From Asanoa hainanensis (GTDB lineage: Bacteria > Actinomycetota > Actinomycetes > Mycobacteriales > Micromonosporaceae): 64,000 nucleotides of DNA. The stretch covers positions 416,092-480,091 of the forward strand of contig NZ_FZPH01000005.1 in the NCBI RefSeq assembly GCF_900188485.1, written 5' to 3'. The notes beneath the pieces were generated by a model. The model saw only the letters and a program-made list of their open reading frames with translations. It was not told the origin of the DNA and made no database searches. Position numbers and translations under genes: made by a program. Below, one piece after another: positions 42,108-51,186 of the stretch (position 1 is its first letter; every line of letters starts with the position of its first letter).

Positions 42108-43298
42108 ATGACGATCGTGCACCCGATCGCCCGGGCCTGGATCACCACCGGCGGCACCGGCGCGCAGAACTACGACGAGTTCGCCGACGACAACGAGATC
42201 ACCGCGATCATCGCCGACAACCCGCGCAGCGCGCTCGCGATCGAGATGCCGCACCGCTCCCCGGACGCGGGCGGACGCTCCTTCCTCGACTCGCTGCCCG
42301 CGGCCGCCCAGCGGCTCGCCGACGCCAAGGCCGACGGCAGCTACACACCCGCAGACCAGGCGATGGTGCTCTACCGGATCACGGCGCCCGGCGAGGAGCC
42401 GGCGTACGGCCTGTGGGCCATGGTGGACACCGACCAGATCTCGACCAGCGCCGACGAGCCGGGTCTCGTGATCCGCAACGAGGACGTGTTCATCGAGAAG
42501 GTGCGCGAGCGCGTCGCCCTGGCCGAGGCGGTCGGCCACCTGCTCTCGCCCGTGCTCCTGCTGCAGACCGGGCGCGGCGAAGAGCTGCACGCCGCCCTCG
42601 CGGAGGCCTGCGACGCGGCCGGCGCCCCCGCCGCGACCGACCTCGACCAGGCCGGCCGCACCCACGCGATCTGGCCGATCGGCCCGGGTGAGGCGCAGGA
42701 CCGGCTGGCCGCGCTGGCCGGCGGCGGCGAGCTCGTCGTCGCCGACGGCAACCACCGCAGCCTGGCCGCCCAGACCGGCGGGCTGCCCCGCTTCCTCGCG
42801 GTCATCACCACTCCGGGCTCGGTCGCGATCCAGCCCTACAACCGCCTGGTCAGCGAGCTGACCAGCACCCCGGCGGAGTTGCTCGACGCGTTGCGGGCCG
42901 CCGGCGCGTCGGTCACCCCGACGACGGACATCGAGCCGACCTCGGTCGTCCTGTACGCGGCCGGCGCGGCCCACGCGGTGGCGCTCCCGCACGACCCGGC
43001 GGTGAGCCGCGTCGAGAACCTCGACCACGCGCTGGTCGAGCGGATCGTCCTGCGCGACGCGCTGGGCCTGGAGCCCGGCGACAAGCGGATCACGTACGTC
43101 GGCGGCGACTACCCGGCGGAGTGGCTGACCGGCGAGGTCGACGCCGGCCGGGCGGAGCTGGCGATCCTGGTCGCGCCCGTGACCGTCGAGGACTTCGTGG
43201 CCGTCAACCTCGCCCGGGCCAAGATGCCGCGCAAGAGCACCTGGTTCACCCCGAAGGCGCGAGGTGGCCTGGTGCTCGCCGAGCTCGGCGAGCACTGA
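42108..43298 (+). CDS. DUF1015-family protein
   Basis: 396 residues from ATG 42108. DUF1015 hallmarks are present: VVADGNHRSLAAQT, and the end KMPRKSTWFTPKARGGLVL with the conserved KSTWFTPK. These proteins are widespread, cytosolic and of uncertain role; in some clades they sit near serine metabolism genes. Here the gene is 13 bases upstream of rpiB and probably co-transcribed with it. Confidence 0.88.
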   Translation: MTIVHPIARAWITTGGTGAQNYDEFADDNEITAIIADNPRSALAIEMPHRSPDAGGRSFLDSLPAAAQRLADAKADGSYTPADQAMVLYRITAPGEEPAYGLWAMVDTDQISTSADEPGLVIRNEDVFIEKVRERVALAEAVGHLLSPVLLLQTGRGEELHAALAEACDAAGAPAATDLDQAGRTHAIWPIGPGEAQDRLAALAGGGELVVADGNHRSLAAQTGGLPRFLAVITTPGSVAIQPYNRLVSELTSTPAELLDALRAAGASVTPTTDIEPTSVVLYAAGAAHAVALPHDPAVSRVENLDHALVERIVLRDALGLEPGDKRITYVGGDYPAEWLTGEVDAGRAELAILVAPVTVEDFVAVNLARAKMPRKSTWFTPKARGGLVLAELGEH

Positions 43299-43311
43299 GA
43301 GACTGCTGACC

Positions 43312-43778
<467 letters not shown>

Positions 43779-43782
<4 letters not shown>

Positions 43783-44210
43783 GGCTTGGGGCGGGCGCCG
43801 CCGCGGGGCAGGTCCTCGCGGGGCACCCAGTTGCGGCGGACGACGACGAGGCGGTCCATCGCCTCCGCCTCTTCCGCCGCGCTGGGCCGGGACGCGTCGC
43901 GGGCCCGCATCGCCGCGGTGATGGCGACCTGCGACGCGCCCGAGCCGACCAGCCCACGCAGCCCGCGCTCGGCCTCGCGCTCCTCCGACGGTGGCAACCC
44001 ACCCATCGGACGCGGGCCGGCCGGGCGGCGCGGCCGGCTCTCGCTGGGGTCGGGGCGGCGCGGCGCGGGTGTCGGCTCGGGATCGTGCACCTCGGCGGTG
44101 GTCGCCGAGGGCAGGCCGTCGTCGGGATCGGACGGTGGCGGTGCCGGTGCCGGCACGGGCCGGTCCGCCGGGTGGCGCTGGCGCCGCCGGCGGCGTTCGT
44201 TGTCACCCAT
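43779..44210 (-). CDS. Small disordered basic/Pro-rich protein
   Basis: 143 residues from ATG 44210 (MGDNERRRRRQRHP); an in-frame ATG at 44219 is an alternative. Residues 1-70 are Arg/Pro/Ser-rich and likely disordered. The C-terminal part is a short conserved-looking helix (SQVAITAAMRARDASRPSAA) followed by VVVRRNWVPREDLP. No known domain. The Arg-rich start could bind nucleic acid or ribosomes, but that is conjecture. Confidence 0.65.
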
Positions 44211-44234
44211 GCCCTGCACCGTACCGGTTCTCCG

Positions 44235-45467
44235 TCAGAACACCTCCGCTCCGCCGGGAGCCTGGTGCCAGTGGAAGGCGGTGTCCGCGGCGGCCAACGC
44301 GCCCGGGCGCGCCTCGTGCACCCGGCCGGCCCGACCGAGCGCGGCCAACGACGTGCCGCCCAGGTACGCCGCGCCCAACTCCAGCACGTCGCAGACCAGG
44401 TCCGCGTCCTCGGTCGTGCGCTCGCAGGTGGTCCGGGCGCCGTCCGTGGTCAGCCGCCAGCGGCCGGCGTTGGCGGGCAGGATCGCGTCGGTCAGCTTGA
44501 TCACCGCGTCGAGCGGCGCGCTGTAGGCCCGGGCGCGCAGCGCCCCCGGCACGTCGACCAGCCGCACCCACAGGCCGTCGCCAGCCGTCGCGCCGAGGCG
44601 GCGGGGCTCCGCCACCAGGTGGAGCAGGGGCTCGTCGGGGGTCGCGAACGAGTACGAGAGCTCGCGGGTCAGGTCGAGCGAGAACAGGAAGCGCCAGAGC
44701 GCGCGGTACGCCTCCGGGCCGGCCGCGACGACCTCGTCGACCCGGACCTCGGCCGCCGGACCGCCCCGGTTCCACTCGTTCTTGACCCGCCACAGCGCGA
44801 AGCCGTCGACCGTGCCGTCGGTGCCCTCGTGCACGACCGCCTGCCGCTCGGTGGCGCCGTCACGCTCGGAGGCCACGTCGGAGAGCAGGTAGGTCCACCA
44901 GTGCTCGTCGCGGCTCGACCAGCCCGGGCGGCGTACGCGGACTTCGTCGTAGACCTTGACCAGCTCGGGGCGCAGCGTGTCCGGCGGGCCCGCGCGGAGC
45001 CGACCGGGCGCGGGCGCGGGCAGCCCGGTGCTGGTCAGGTCAGCCTGGAACCGGATCCGGGCGCCGGCCGCGCCGTAGCCGAACCTCGGGTAGATCGCCG
45101 TCTCGCTGGCCCAGAGCGCGGCGATCGGCTCGCGCCCGGCGGCGGCCACGTCGCGGAGCTGCTGCTCCATCAGCCGGCGCAGGATGCCCTGGCGGCGGTG
45201 GGTCGGCAGCACGCCGACGCCGGTGACGTGCGCGCACGGCAGGGCAACACCGCCGGGCACGGCCATGTCGCGCTCGAACGCGGCCGCGTGGCCGACGATC
45301 GTGTCGCCGTCGACCGCGACCAGGCCGCGGGCCGGGTCGACGAGGGGCCGCTCGACGGCCAGCACGGCTGGGTCCTGCGTGTGGTGGAAGACCACACCTA
45401 GCATCGTGGCGACCGGTTCGAAGTCGTCGGCGGTAGCCGTCCGCAACACCACGTCGGGGGAAGTCAT
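44235..45467 (-). CDS. Eis-family GNAT N-acetyltransferase
   Basis: 410 residues, full length for Eis. Tandem GNAT domains: the first has the acetyl-CoA loop VGVLPTHRRQGILRRLM; the C-terminal third resembles a sterol-carrier fold (CDVLELGAAYLGGTSLAALG). The final residue is Phe, where Eis proteins use the C-terminal carboxylate in catalysis. Members acetylate aminoglycosides or protein lysines; the natural substrate here is unknown. Confidence 0.88.
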   Translation of the reverse strand: MTSPDVVLRTATADDFEPVATMLGVVFHHTQDPAVLAVERPLVDPARGLVAVDGDTIVGHAAAFERDMAVPGGVALPCAHVTGVGVLPTHRRQGILRRLMEQQLRDVAAAGREPIAALWASETAIYPRFGYGAAGARIRFQADLTSTGLPAPAPGRLRAGPPDTLRPELVKVYDEVRVRRPGWSSRDEHWWTYLLSDVASERDGATERQAVVHEGTDGTVDGFALWRVKNEWNRGGPAAEVRVDEVVAAGPEAYRALWRFLFSLDLTRELSYSFATPDEPLLHLVAEPRRLGATAGDGLWVRLVDVPGALRARAYSAPLDAVIKLTDAILPANAGRWRLTTDGARTTCERTTEDADLVCDVLELGAAYLGGTSLAALGRAGRVHEARPGALAAADTAFHWHQAPGGAEVF

Positions 45468-45542
45468 GCGTTCTGCGTACCGGAATGTCGGCCCGAGGGC
45501 GACCGGTTTGTCGGCTCGCTACCCTGGCGTCAGGAGGGGGGC

Positions 45543-46070
45543 ATGATGACCGATCAACACGATCCGTGGGCCGAGCGCACCGTCGAGGTGCCGCCCGGCG
45601 GGCCGCAGAACCCGTTCCGGAGCGGACGTGCGCAGGTGGGTCCGGCCAGGCCCGCCGAGCCGGCGGGGCCCTACGTGCCGACCGGGACGGGCTGGCCCGG
45701 CGAGACCGGCACGATCCCGCGCCCGGTGTTCTCCGAAGAGCTCCGGCTGTTCCGGCGCGGCGCCCGGCTGATGCTCACCGGCGCGCTGTTCGCGTTCGTC
45801 TGCTGGGGCCTGTGGGCGATCTCCGACGGTGGCAACCTCGGCACCCCGTTCGCCCTCTTCGTGCTGACGGGCCTGGTCGCACTCGGCCTGTACGCGCTGG
45901 CGCGGGTCGTCGGCCGGGTCGTCCTCGAGAAGCAGCTCGGCCGGGTACGCCGGTCCGCGCGGGGCGCCCACCTGGTCACCGCCGTCTTTCTCGCCGGCGT
46001 CGGAATCGCGTACCTGCGGCAGATCGACTGGGTGGTCAGTGCCTGGAGCTGGTTCGCGGGCCTGTTCTGA
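45543..46070 (+). CDS. Membrane protein with three predicted helices
   Basis: 175 residues. A Pro/Gly-rich cytoplasmic N-terminus (about 1-75) precedes three hydrophobic segments: LMLTGALFAFVCWGLWAI, FALFVLTGLVALGLYALARVV and LVTAVFLAGVGIAYL. No family recognised. It starts with MMTDQ after AGGAGGGG. It precedes two glycosyltransferase genes on the same strand, 50 bases upstream of the first, and may belong with them. Confidence 0.65.
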   Translation: MMTDQHDPWAERTVEVPPGGPQNPFRSGRAQVGPARPAEPAGPYVPTGTGWPGETGTIPRPVFSEELRLFRRGARLMLTGALFAFVCWGLWAISDGGNLGTPFALFVLTGLVALGLYALARVVGRVVLEKQLGRVRRSARGAHLVTAVFLAGVGIAYLRQIDWVVSAWSWFAGLF

Positions 46071-46120
46071 TCAGGGCCTAGACTTCTCGCATTTCCCGGC
46101 GGACGGAAGGCGAACACGGG

Positions 46121-47164
46121 ATGGCGCTGCTCAGTGTGGTGGTCCCGGTCTACCGGGTCGAGGAATACCTTGCCGAGTGCCTCGACTCGATCCTCCGCCA
46201 GAGTTTCCGTGACCTGGAGCTGATCGCCGTCGACGACGCGTCCGACGACGGGTGCGCGGCGATCCTGGCCGACTACGCGGCCCGCGACAGCCGCGTCCGG
46301 GTGCTCAGCTTCGAGACCAACCAGGGGCTCGGCGCGGCCCGCAACGCCGGCCTGGCCGCCGCGACCGGTGACTACGTCTGGTTCGTCGACAGTGACGACT
46401 GGCTCACCGAGGGTGCCGTCCAGGAGGTTGCCGACCGGCTGGCGAAGACCGAGGCGGACCTGCTGATCACCGGCTTCGCCAAGTTCTGGGACACCGGACG
46501 CGTCTCGGAGTCGACGGTCGCCAAGGCCGGCCCGGCGCCCGACACGTTCCGCCTCGCCGAGGTGCCCGGGCTGACCAAGCTCCTGCACATCGCCTGCAAC
46601 AAGGTGATCCGCCGGCAGCTGCTGGTCGACCTGGGCCTGGTGTTCCGCCCCGGCTGGTACGAGGACGTCGCGTTCTCGATGCCGCTGATGATCGCCGCCG
46701 ACCGGATCACCCTCCTGGACTTCATCGCGTACGCGTACCGCCAGCGGCCGACGGGCTCGATCACCCGGACCGTCAGCCCCCGCCACATGGACGTCGTCGG
46801 GCAGTGGGAGTTCGTGTTCCAGTTCCTGAACGGCCGGGGCCCGGCGGACGAGGCGTTGCGCGCGCCGATCTTCGAGCGGGCGATCTGGCACCTGCTGCGG
46901 GTGCTCAACCACTACGCGCGGGTGCCGCAGCACCTGCGCCGCCCGTTCTTCTCCCGCGTCGTGGCGTTCTACCGGGCCGAGCGGCCGGCGGGCGGCTACC
47001 CCCTGCCGGCCGGCGACGAGGGCGTCAAACACCGGCTGGTCGCGCGCAACGCATTCCTGCTCTTCGAAGCGTTGCGGGCCGGCCGGCGGATGCAGGTCAG
47101 GATGGTCCGGCGGGCGCCCCGGCCGGCCAGGGCTCAGCCGCGGGTTCCCGACGCCGTACCCTAG
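46121..47164 (+). CDS. Family 2 glycosyltransferase
   Basis: 347 residues, GT-A fold. LLSVVVPVYRVEEYLAECLD starts the nucleotide-binding domain; metal-binding motif FVDSDDWLTE; QGLGAARNAGL is typical of GT2 enzymes of cell-surface or teichoic-type polymers. The C-terminal 150 residues are helical (FERAIWHLLRVLNHY) as in glycerol- or sugar-transferring wall enzymes. No membrane helix. The next glycosyltransferase begins 4 bases after its stop. Confidence 0.88.
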   Translation: MALLSVVVPVYRVEEYLAECLDSILRQSFRDLELIAVDDASDDGCAAILADYAARDSRVRVLSFETNQGLGAARNAGLAAATGDYVWFVDSDDWLTEGAVQEVADRLAKTEADLLITGFAKFWDTGRVSESTVAKAGPAPDTFRLAEVPGLTKLLHIACNKVIRRQLLVDLGLVFRPGWYEDVAFSMPLMIAADRITLLDFIAYAYRQRPTGSITRTVSPRHMDVVGQWEFVFQFLNGRGPADEALRAPIFERAIWHLLRVLNHYARVPQHLRRPFFSRVVAFYRAERPAGGYPLPAGDEGVKHRLVARNAFLLFEALRAGRRMQVRMVRRAPRPARAQPRVPDAVP

Positions 47165-47168
47165 CCGC

Positions 47169-48923
47169 GTGTCGTCATATTGGTCCCTGCTCGACTGCCC
47201 CCGGCCGCGCGGCCGCCTCAACCGGATCAAGCGCCTGCTCGGTCTGCGGGTCATCAAGCTGCCCCGGCAACGGGTGGTGATCCTCGCGGCCACGCCGGGT
47301 CACCTGCGTGACCTGATGGCGGCGCCGGAGTCGGTGGCACCGGCCCGCGCCGTCCGGATCATGACGATCTGGCAGACCATCCGGCCCGGCTGGGCCGGCG
47401 CCGTCGACCCGCTGCCGCGGCTGCGCCGCCACCAGGTGTCCTTGCCGCTGCGCAAGCGCGGTGTGGCGTCGATCACCTTCCGCCTGCACGAGCCGCTGCC
47501 GCTGCGCGAGATCGTCCGCAGCGGCCTCAGCGCGCTGCTGCCGGTGCGTCGCATGCCGATGCCGGCCAGCGCCGACATCGCCGCGACCGGCATCCAGCCC
47601 GGGTTCCTGCCGCCGAGCGCGCGCGTCGGCAAGCTGCCGTCGCCTGACGAGATCCGGCCGACCGACGTGCTGCTGACGGCCTCCCCGGCCGACCCGGGCG
47701 CCGCCGGCGTCGTGCTGACCAGCGACGCGGCCCAGGCCGGCGGCGCGGTGCTGCTCGACGCGATCCGGATCAACCCCCGCGGTCGCCCCGACCGCACGGT
47801 CAAGGGCACCCAGCGGCTGGTCTTCGGCGACGCCCGGTCGGGGCCGACGGTGCGCTCCGGCCGGCTCGACGGCATCGGCCTCGACCAGTTCTCCGTCGAG
47901 ATGGTCCGCCGCCGGGCCCTCGTCGACGTCGGCGACCTCGCCGGCTACCAGGGCGACCCCGGCCAGGCGGCCGCGATCCTGGTGCAGGTGGCGGCGACCG
48001 GCGCGGTGCTGCTCGCCCCCGACCTGCAGCCGGCCGTGGCGAAGCTGCTCGCACCGGAGCTCGCCGCGATCCTGGCCGAGCCCGCGCCCGACGTCACCGA
48101 CTCGGTAGCGCTGGAGGTGCACAGCATCCGGCAGCGCCGGGCCGCGCTGCGCGGCCACGCGTCCGAGCTCGTGCTCCCCCGCCTGGCTGCGGAGGGCTTC
48201 CCGCTGCTGCGCCAGCTCCCGAGCGTCAGCGCGATCCTGATGACGCGGCGGCCGGAGATCCTCGGTCCGGTGCTCGACGCGCTGGAGAAGCAGTCGTACC
48301 CGGAGCTGGAGATCGTGGTCGGCCTGCACGGCTGCCCGCCGTCGGACGCGCTCAACGCCTGGGTGGCCCGGTCCGCGCGGCCGGTCACGGTGGTCGAGGT
48401 GCCGGCCGACGTCGACTTCGGCACCGGCCTCGGGTTGGTCACCGCGCGCTCCAACGGCAGCCTGGTGACCAAGGTCGACGACGACGACACGTACGGCCCG
48501 GAGCACATGTGGGACCTGGTCCTGGGCCGCCACTACTCGGGCGCGACGATGGTCGGCAAGGGAGCCGAGTTCGTCCACCTCGAGGACCGCAACGAGACGA
48601 TCCGCCGCAAGTTCGGCAACCCGGAGTCGTTCGCGGAGTCGGTGGCCGGCGGCACGATCATGATCGGCCGCGGCGACCTGGAGAACGCGGGCGGCTGGCG
48701 GCCGGTGCCGCGCTCGGTAGACCTGGGCATCATCACCCGCGTCAAGGCGGACGGCGGCCTGATCTACCGGACGCACCCGTTCGGCTACATCTACCACCGC
48801 CGGGCGAAGGGCCACACCTGGGACCCGGGCCAGCAGTACTTCCTCGACTCGGCCCAGTTCACCTGGCAGGGCCTACCGCCGTACTCGGAGTTCGGCATGC
48901 CGCTGGCTTCGGCCTCGGTCTAG
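47169..48923 (+). CDS. Large protein with C-terminal GT2-like glycosyltransferase domain
   Basis: 584 residues from GTG 47169. The first 350 residues have no domain I recognise; they contain VVILAATPGHLRDLM and a Rossmann-like region with VLLTASPADPGAAGVVL. The C-terminal 230 residues are GT2-like: LPSVSAILMTRRPEILGPVL, YPELEIVVGLHG, the metal motif VTKVDDDDTYGPEHMWD, and GGTIMIGRGDLENAGGW. It probably works with the preceding GT2 on a wall or surface glycan. Confidence 0.78.
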   Translation: MSSYWSLLDCPRPRGRLNRIKRLLGLRVIKLPRQRVVILAATPGHLRDLMAAPESVAPARAVRIMTIWQTIRPGWAGAVDPLPRLRRHQVSLPLRKRGVASITFRLHEPLPLREIVRSGLSALLPVRRMPMPASADIAATGIQPGFLPPSARVGKLPSPDEIRPTDVLLTASPADPGAAGVVLTSDAAQAGGAVLLDAIRINPRGRPDRTVKGTQRLVFGDARSGPTVRSGRLDGIGLDQFSVEMVRRRALVDVGDLAGYQGDPGQAAAILVQVAATGAVLLAPDLQPAVAKLLAPELAAILAEPAPDVTDSVALEVHSIRQRRAALRGHASELVLPRLAAEGFPLLRQLPSVSAILMTRRPEILGPVLDALEKQSYPELEIVVGLHGCPPSDALNAWVARSARPVTVVEVPADVDFGTGLGLVTARSNGSLVTKVDDDDTYGPEHMWDLVLGRHYSGATMVGKGAEFVHLEDRNETIRRKFGNPESFAESVAGGTIMIGRGDLENAGGWRPVPRSVDLGIITRVKADGGLIYRTHPFGYIYHRRAKGHTWDPGQQYFLDSAQFTWQGLPPYSEFGMPLASASV

Positions 48924-48953
48924 AGCTTTTTCTACGAACCCGACCCGGGCCGC

Positions 48954-49310
48954 CGGCGTACGACGTCGGCGCACCCGGGTCGTCGGCTTTCGACTTCGCA
49001 CGGCCTGGACGGTTGGCCCACTACGTCGGCCGGCCCCGATCGTCGGCCCTCGCGGTCACACCGGCCCGAAGTGACGGCGTACGACGTCGGCCGGCCGGGT
49101 CGTTGGCCTTCGGGCTCGCAGGGGTCCGGAACGACGGCGCACGACGTCGCCCGGCCCCGATCGTCAGCCTTCGAGGTCACACCGGCCCGAAGCGACGGCG
49201 TATGACGTCGGCCAGCCTGAGTCGTTGCCCTTCGGGCCCACACGGGCTCGGAACGACGGCGGACAACGTCGGTCGGGCCCGGTCGTTGGCCTTCGGGGTT
49301 GGCGGGGCTT
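48954..49310. repeat. Six tandem units of 60-61 bp in an otherwise gene-free gap
   Basis: Units start near 48954 and recur about every 60-61 bases; the anchor ACGTCGG occurs at about 48963, 49023, 49084, 49144, 49205 and 49266. Each unit reads roughly ACGACGGCGTACGACGTCGG then a CCGG-rich part with TCGTTGGCCTTCG. Units 2 and 4 resemble each other (GGTCACACCGGCCCGAAG), as do 3 and 5, suggesting duplication of a 120-bp pair. The array runs up to the stop codon of the MFS gene. No other feature in 48924-49308. Confidence 0.75.
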
Positions 49311-50475
49311 AGGCGTGGCTGGGTTGGCGGCGGCGGGAGCTGAGGCTGACCAGGACCGCCGCCGCGAGGAGGGCGACCACGAGGGTGAAGATGCCGGCGG
49401 CCCAGCGCAGGCCGGCGTACTCGATGACGATCCCGACGCCGATCGCCGGCAGGGCGAGCAGCGTGTAGAGGATCGCGAACAGGGCCGAGAACGCGCCGGC
49501 TCGGCGCTCCGGTGGCACACCCGTCGCGATCGCCCGCAGGCCGGCGCTGACCGCGCTGCCGGTGCCGAGGCCGACCACCACCGCGGCGGCCAGCAGGGGC
49601 GGCAGGGCGGCGCCGAGCACGGCCGCCGCGACCAGCGCCGCGCCGACGATCAGCGCCACGCAGGCGAGCGGCAGGGAGAGGCGGGGTGGCAGCCGGCGGT
49701 CGATCAGCTGGCCCGTGGCCGTCGAGACGAAGCCGAGGAACACCACGAAGCCGGTCAACGCCGGGTCGTGCTTGCCGAGCTCGACGCCGAGCAGGATGCC
49801 GGTGACCGAGGTGAGCACGCCGAGTACGCCGAACCCGGCGCCGCCGGTGGCCGCCGCGCGGATGAAGTCGCCGCGGATCTCGTGCGGGATCCGCAACCGT
49901 TCGAGGTGGAACGTGGCCCGGCCGCGGCGGACCGTCTCGGTGACCAGGGTGAGGCCGACGAGGCTGGCCGCGATCAGCGCGAGGTCGAGCACCCAGCTCA
50001 GCCGGAGCGGATGGGTCGCCCACTGGGCCAGCAGGCCGGAGATCATCGTGCCGGACGCCAGGCCGCCCATGTTGGCCAGCAGGGCGATCACCGGGCCGAG
50101 CCACTTGCGGCGTTCCGGCAGTTGCTCGGCGATCGCGGCGGTACCGGCGCCGGTCGCCAGCGCGGCCGAGAAGCCCGAGATCACCCGGGCGGCGAGCAGC
50201 GGGCCGAGGCTGTCCGAGACGAGGAAGAGGACGGCGGCGAGGGCGCTCAGGAGCAGCGCGATGGCGAGTACGGGCTTGCGGCCGATCTGGTCCGAGAGCC
50301 GGCCGAGGATGAGCAGGCCGACGACGACGCCGAGCGCGTACACGCCGAACAGGACCGTGATTTCGACGGGAACGATGCCGAACGACTGCTCGTAGAGCGG
50401 ATAGAGCGGCGTGGGCACCGTCGTCCCGAGCATGACGGTCCAGAACACGAAGGCCGTGATTGCGACATTACGCAC
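49309..50475 (-). CDS. MFS transporter (12-helix efflux type)
   Basis: 388 residues with about twelve hydrophobic segments. The loop 2-3 motif appears as GRLSDQIGRKPVLAIALLLS, the MFS motif A. N-terminal NVAITAFVFWTVMLGTTVPTPLYP resembles drug/sugar exporters of the YbcL/YfcJ type. Substrate unknown. Divergence from the plus-strand genes and closeness to the TetR gene (50523-51098, same strand, upstream) suggest they may be co-regulated. Confidence 0.88.
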   Translation of the reverse strand: MRNVAITAFVFWTVMLGTTVPTPLYPLYEQSFGIVPVEITVLFGVYALGVVVGLLILGRLSDQIGRKPVLAIALLLSALAAVLFLVSDSLGPLLAARVISGFSAALATGAGTAAIAEQLPERRKWLGPVIALLANMGGLASGTMISGLLAQWATHPLRLSWVLDLALIAASLVGLTLVTETVRRGRATFHLERLRIPHEIRGDFIRAAATGGAGFGVLGVLTSVTGILLGVELGKHDPALTGFVVFLGFVSTATGQLIDRRLPPRLSLPLACVALIVGAALVAAAVLGAALPPLLAAAVVVGLGTGSAVSAGLRAIATGVPPERRAGAFSALFAILYTLLALPAIGVGIVIEYAGLRWAAGIFTLVVALLAAAVLVSLSSRRRQPSHA

Positions 50476-50522
50476 GCGGGCCAGCCTATCCAGTTTTCGA
50501 TCTTGGTCCGCTGTGCTCTTGC

Positions 50523-51098
50523 TTACGGCGCTTTCACCAGCTGACGGAACAACGGCTCCAGCAGCGCGCGGAGGTCGGCAGGGTCGGCGTCGGTGAGCGC
50601 GGACAGCGCGAGCACCTGCCGCATGACCTGGATGCCGGACACGATGGCCAGCACGATCGCGGCGCGCTGGGGCGCCAGGTCGCCGGCCAGGGCCTCGGTC
50701 AGCACCCGGTGGTAGTGCGCCTCGATCCGCTCGCGGCCGACCACGGCGGCCTGGTCACTCGACGACGACCGGAGCATGATCAGAAAGCCGTCGAGCGGGG
50801 TCGCACCGCCGGCCGTGATCTCGACGAGGTTCGCGGCGATCCGGTCGGCGAAGTCCGGCGCCTCGATGTTGGCCCGGGTCAGGATCGTCGGCTCGGCCAT
50901 GATCTGGTCGACGACCTCGGCGAACAGGTGCTCTTTCGAGCCGAAGTAGCGGTTGACCATCATCGCCGTCACGCCGGCGCCTTCGGCGATCTCGCGCACG
51001 CCGACGCCGTCGTAGCCGCTGCGGGCGAACCCCGCCCTGGCCGAGGCCAGGATCGCGGCCCGAGTGGCCACCGCGTCCCGGCGCCGGGTCTCCGCCAT
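50523..51098 (-). CDS. TetR-family transcriptional regulator
   Basis: 191 residues from ATG 51098, five bases after GGAGGAGAG; an upstream in-frame start at 51119 would lie in the operator. N-terminal helix-turn-helix: TRAAILASARAGFARSGYDG then VREIAEGAGVTAMMVNRYFG. The C-terminal ligand domain is helical. Two matching palindromes (51120-51171) fill the gap to the divergent reductase gene, so it probably represses itself and that gene. Confidence 0.9.
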   Translation of the reverse strand: MAETRRRDAVATRAAILASARAGFARSGYDGVGVREIAEGAGVTAMMVNRYFGSKEHLFAEVVDQIMAEPTILTRANIEAPDFADRIAANLVEITAGGATPLDGFLIMLRSSSSDQAAVVGRERIEAHYHRVLTEALAGDLAPQRAAIVLAIVSGIQVMRQVLALSALTDADPADLRALLEPLFRQLVKAP

Positions 51099-51119
51099 GC
51101 CAGCTCTCCTCCGCGACAA

Positions 51120-51171
51120 GTCTACGGCTGTAGACGTGGTCCGTTCCGCGAGTTAGTCTACAACCGTAGAC
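51120..51171. promoter_or_regulatory. Two TetR-type operators, GTCTAC-N4-GTAGAC
   Basis: GTCTACGGCTGTAGAC (51120-51135) and GTCTACAACCGTAGAC (51156-51171) share the same 6-4-6 palindrome, with starts 36 bases apart. They lie between the TetR start (51098) and the reductase start (51187). The second overlaps the reductase ribosome site region, as expected for repression. Confidence 0.8.
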
Positions 51172-51186
51172 AAGGAGATGATCGCG

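Noticed and set aside
48932..49310. 60-bp repeats considered as a CRISPR array or as a protein-coding repeat
   Set aside because: Units diverge along their whole length, without constant repeat and unique spacer; no cas genes; open frames are composition artefacts.
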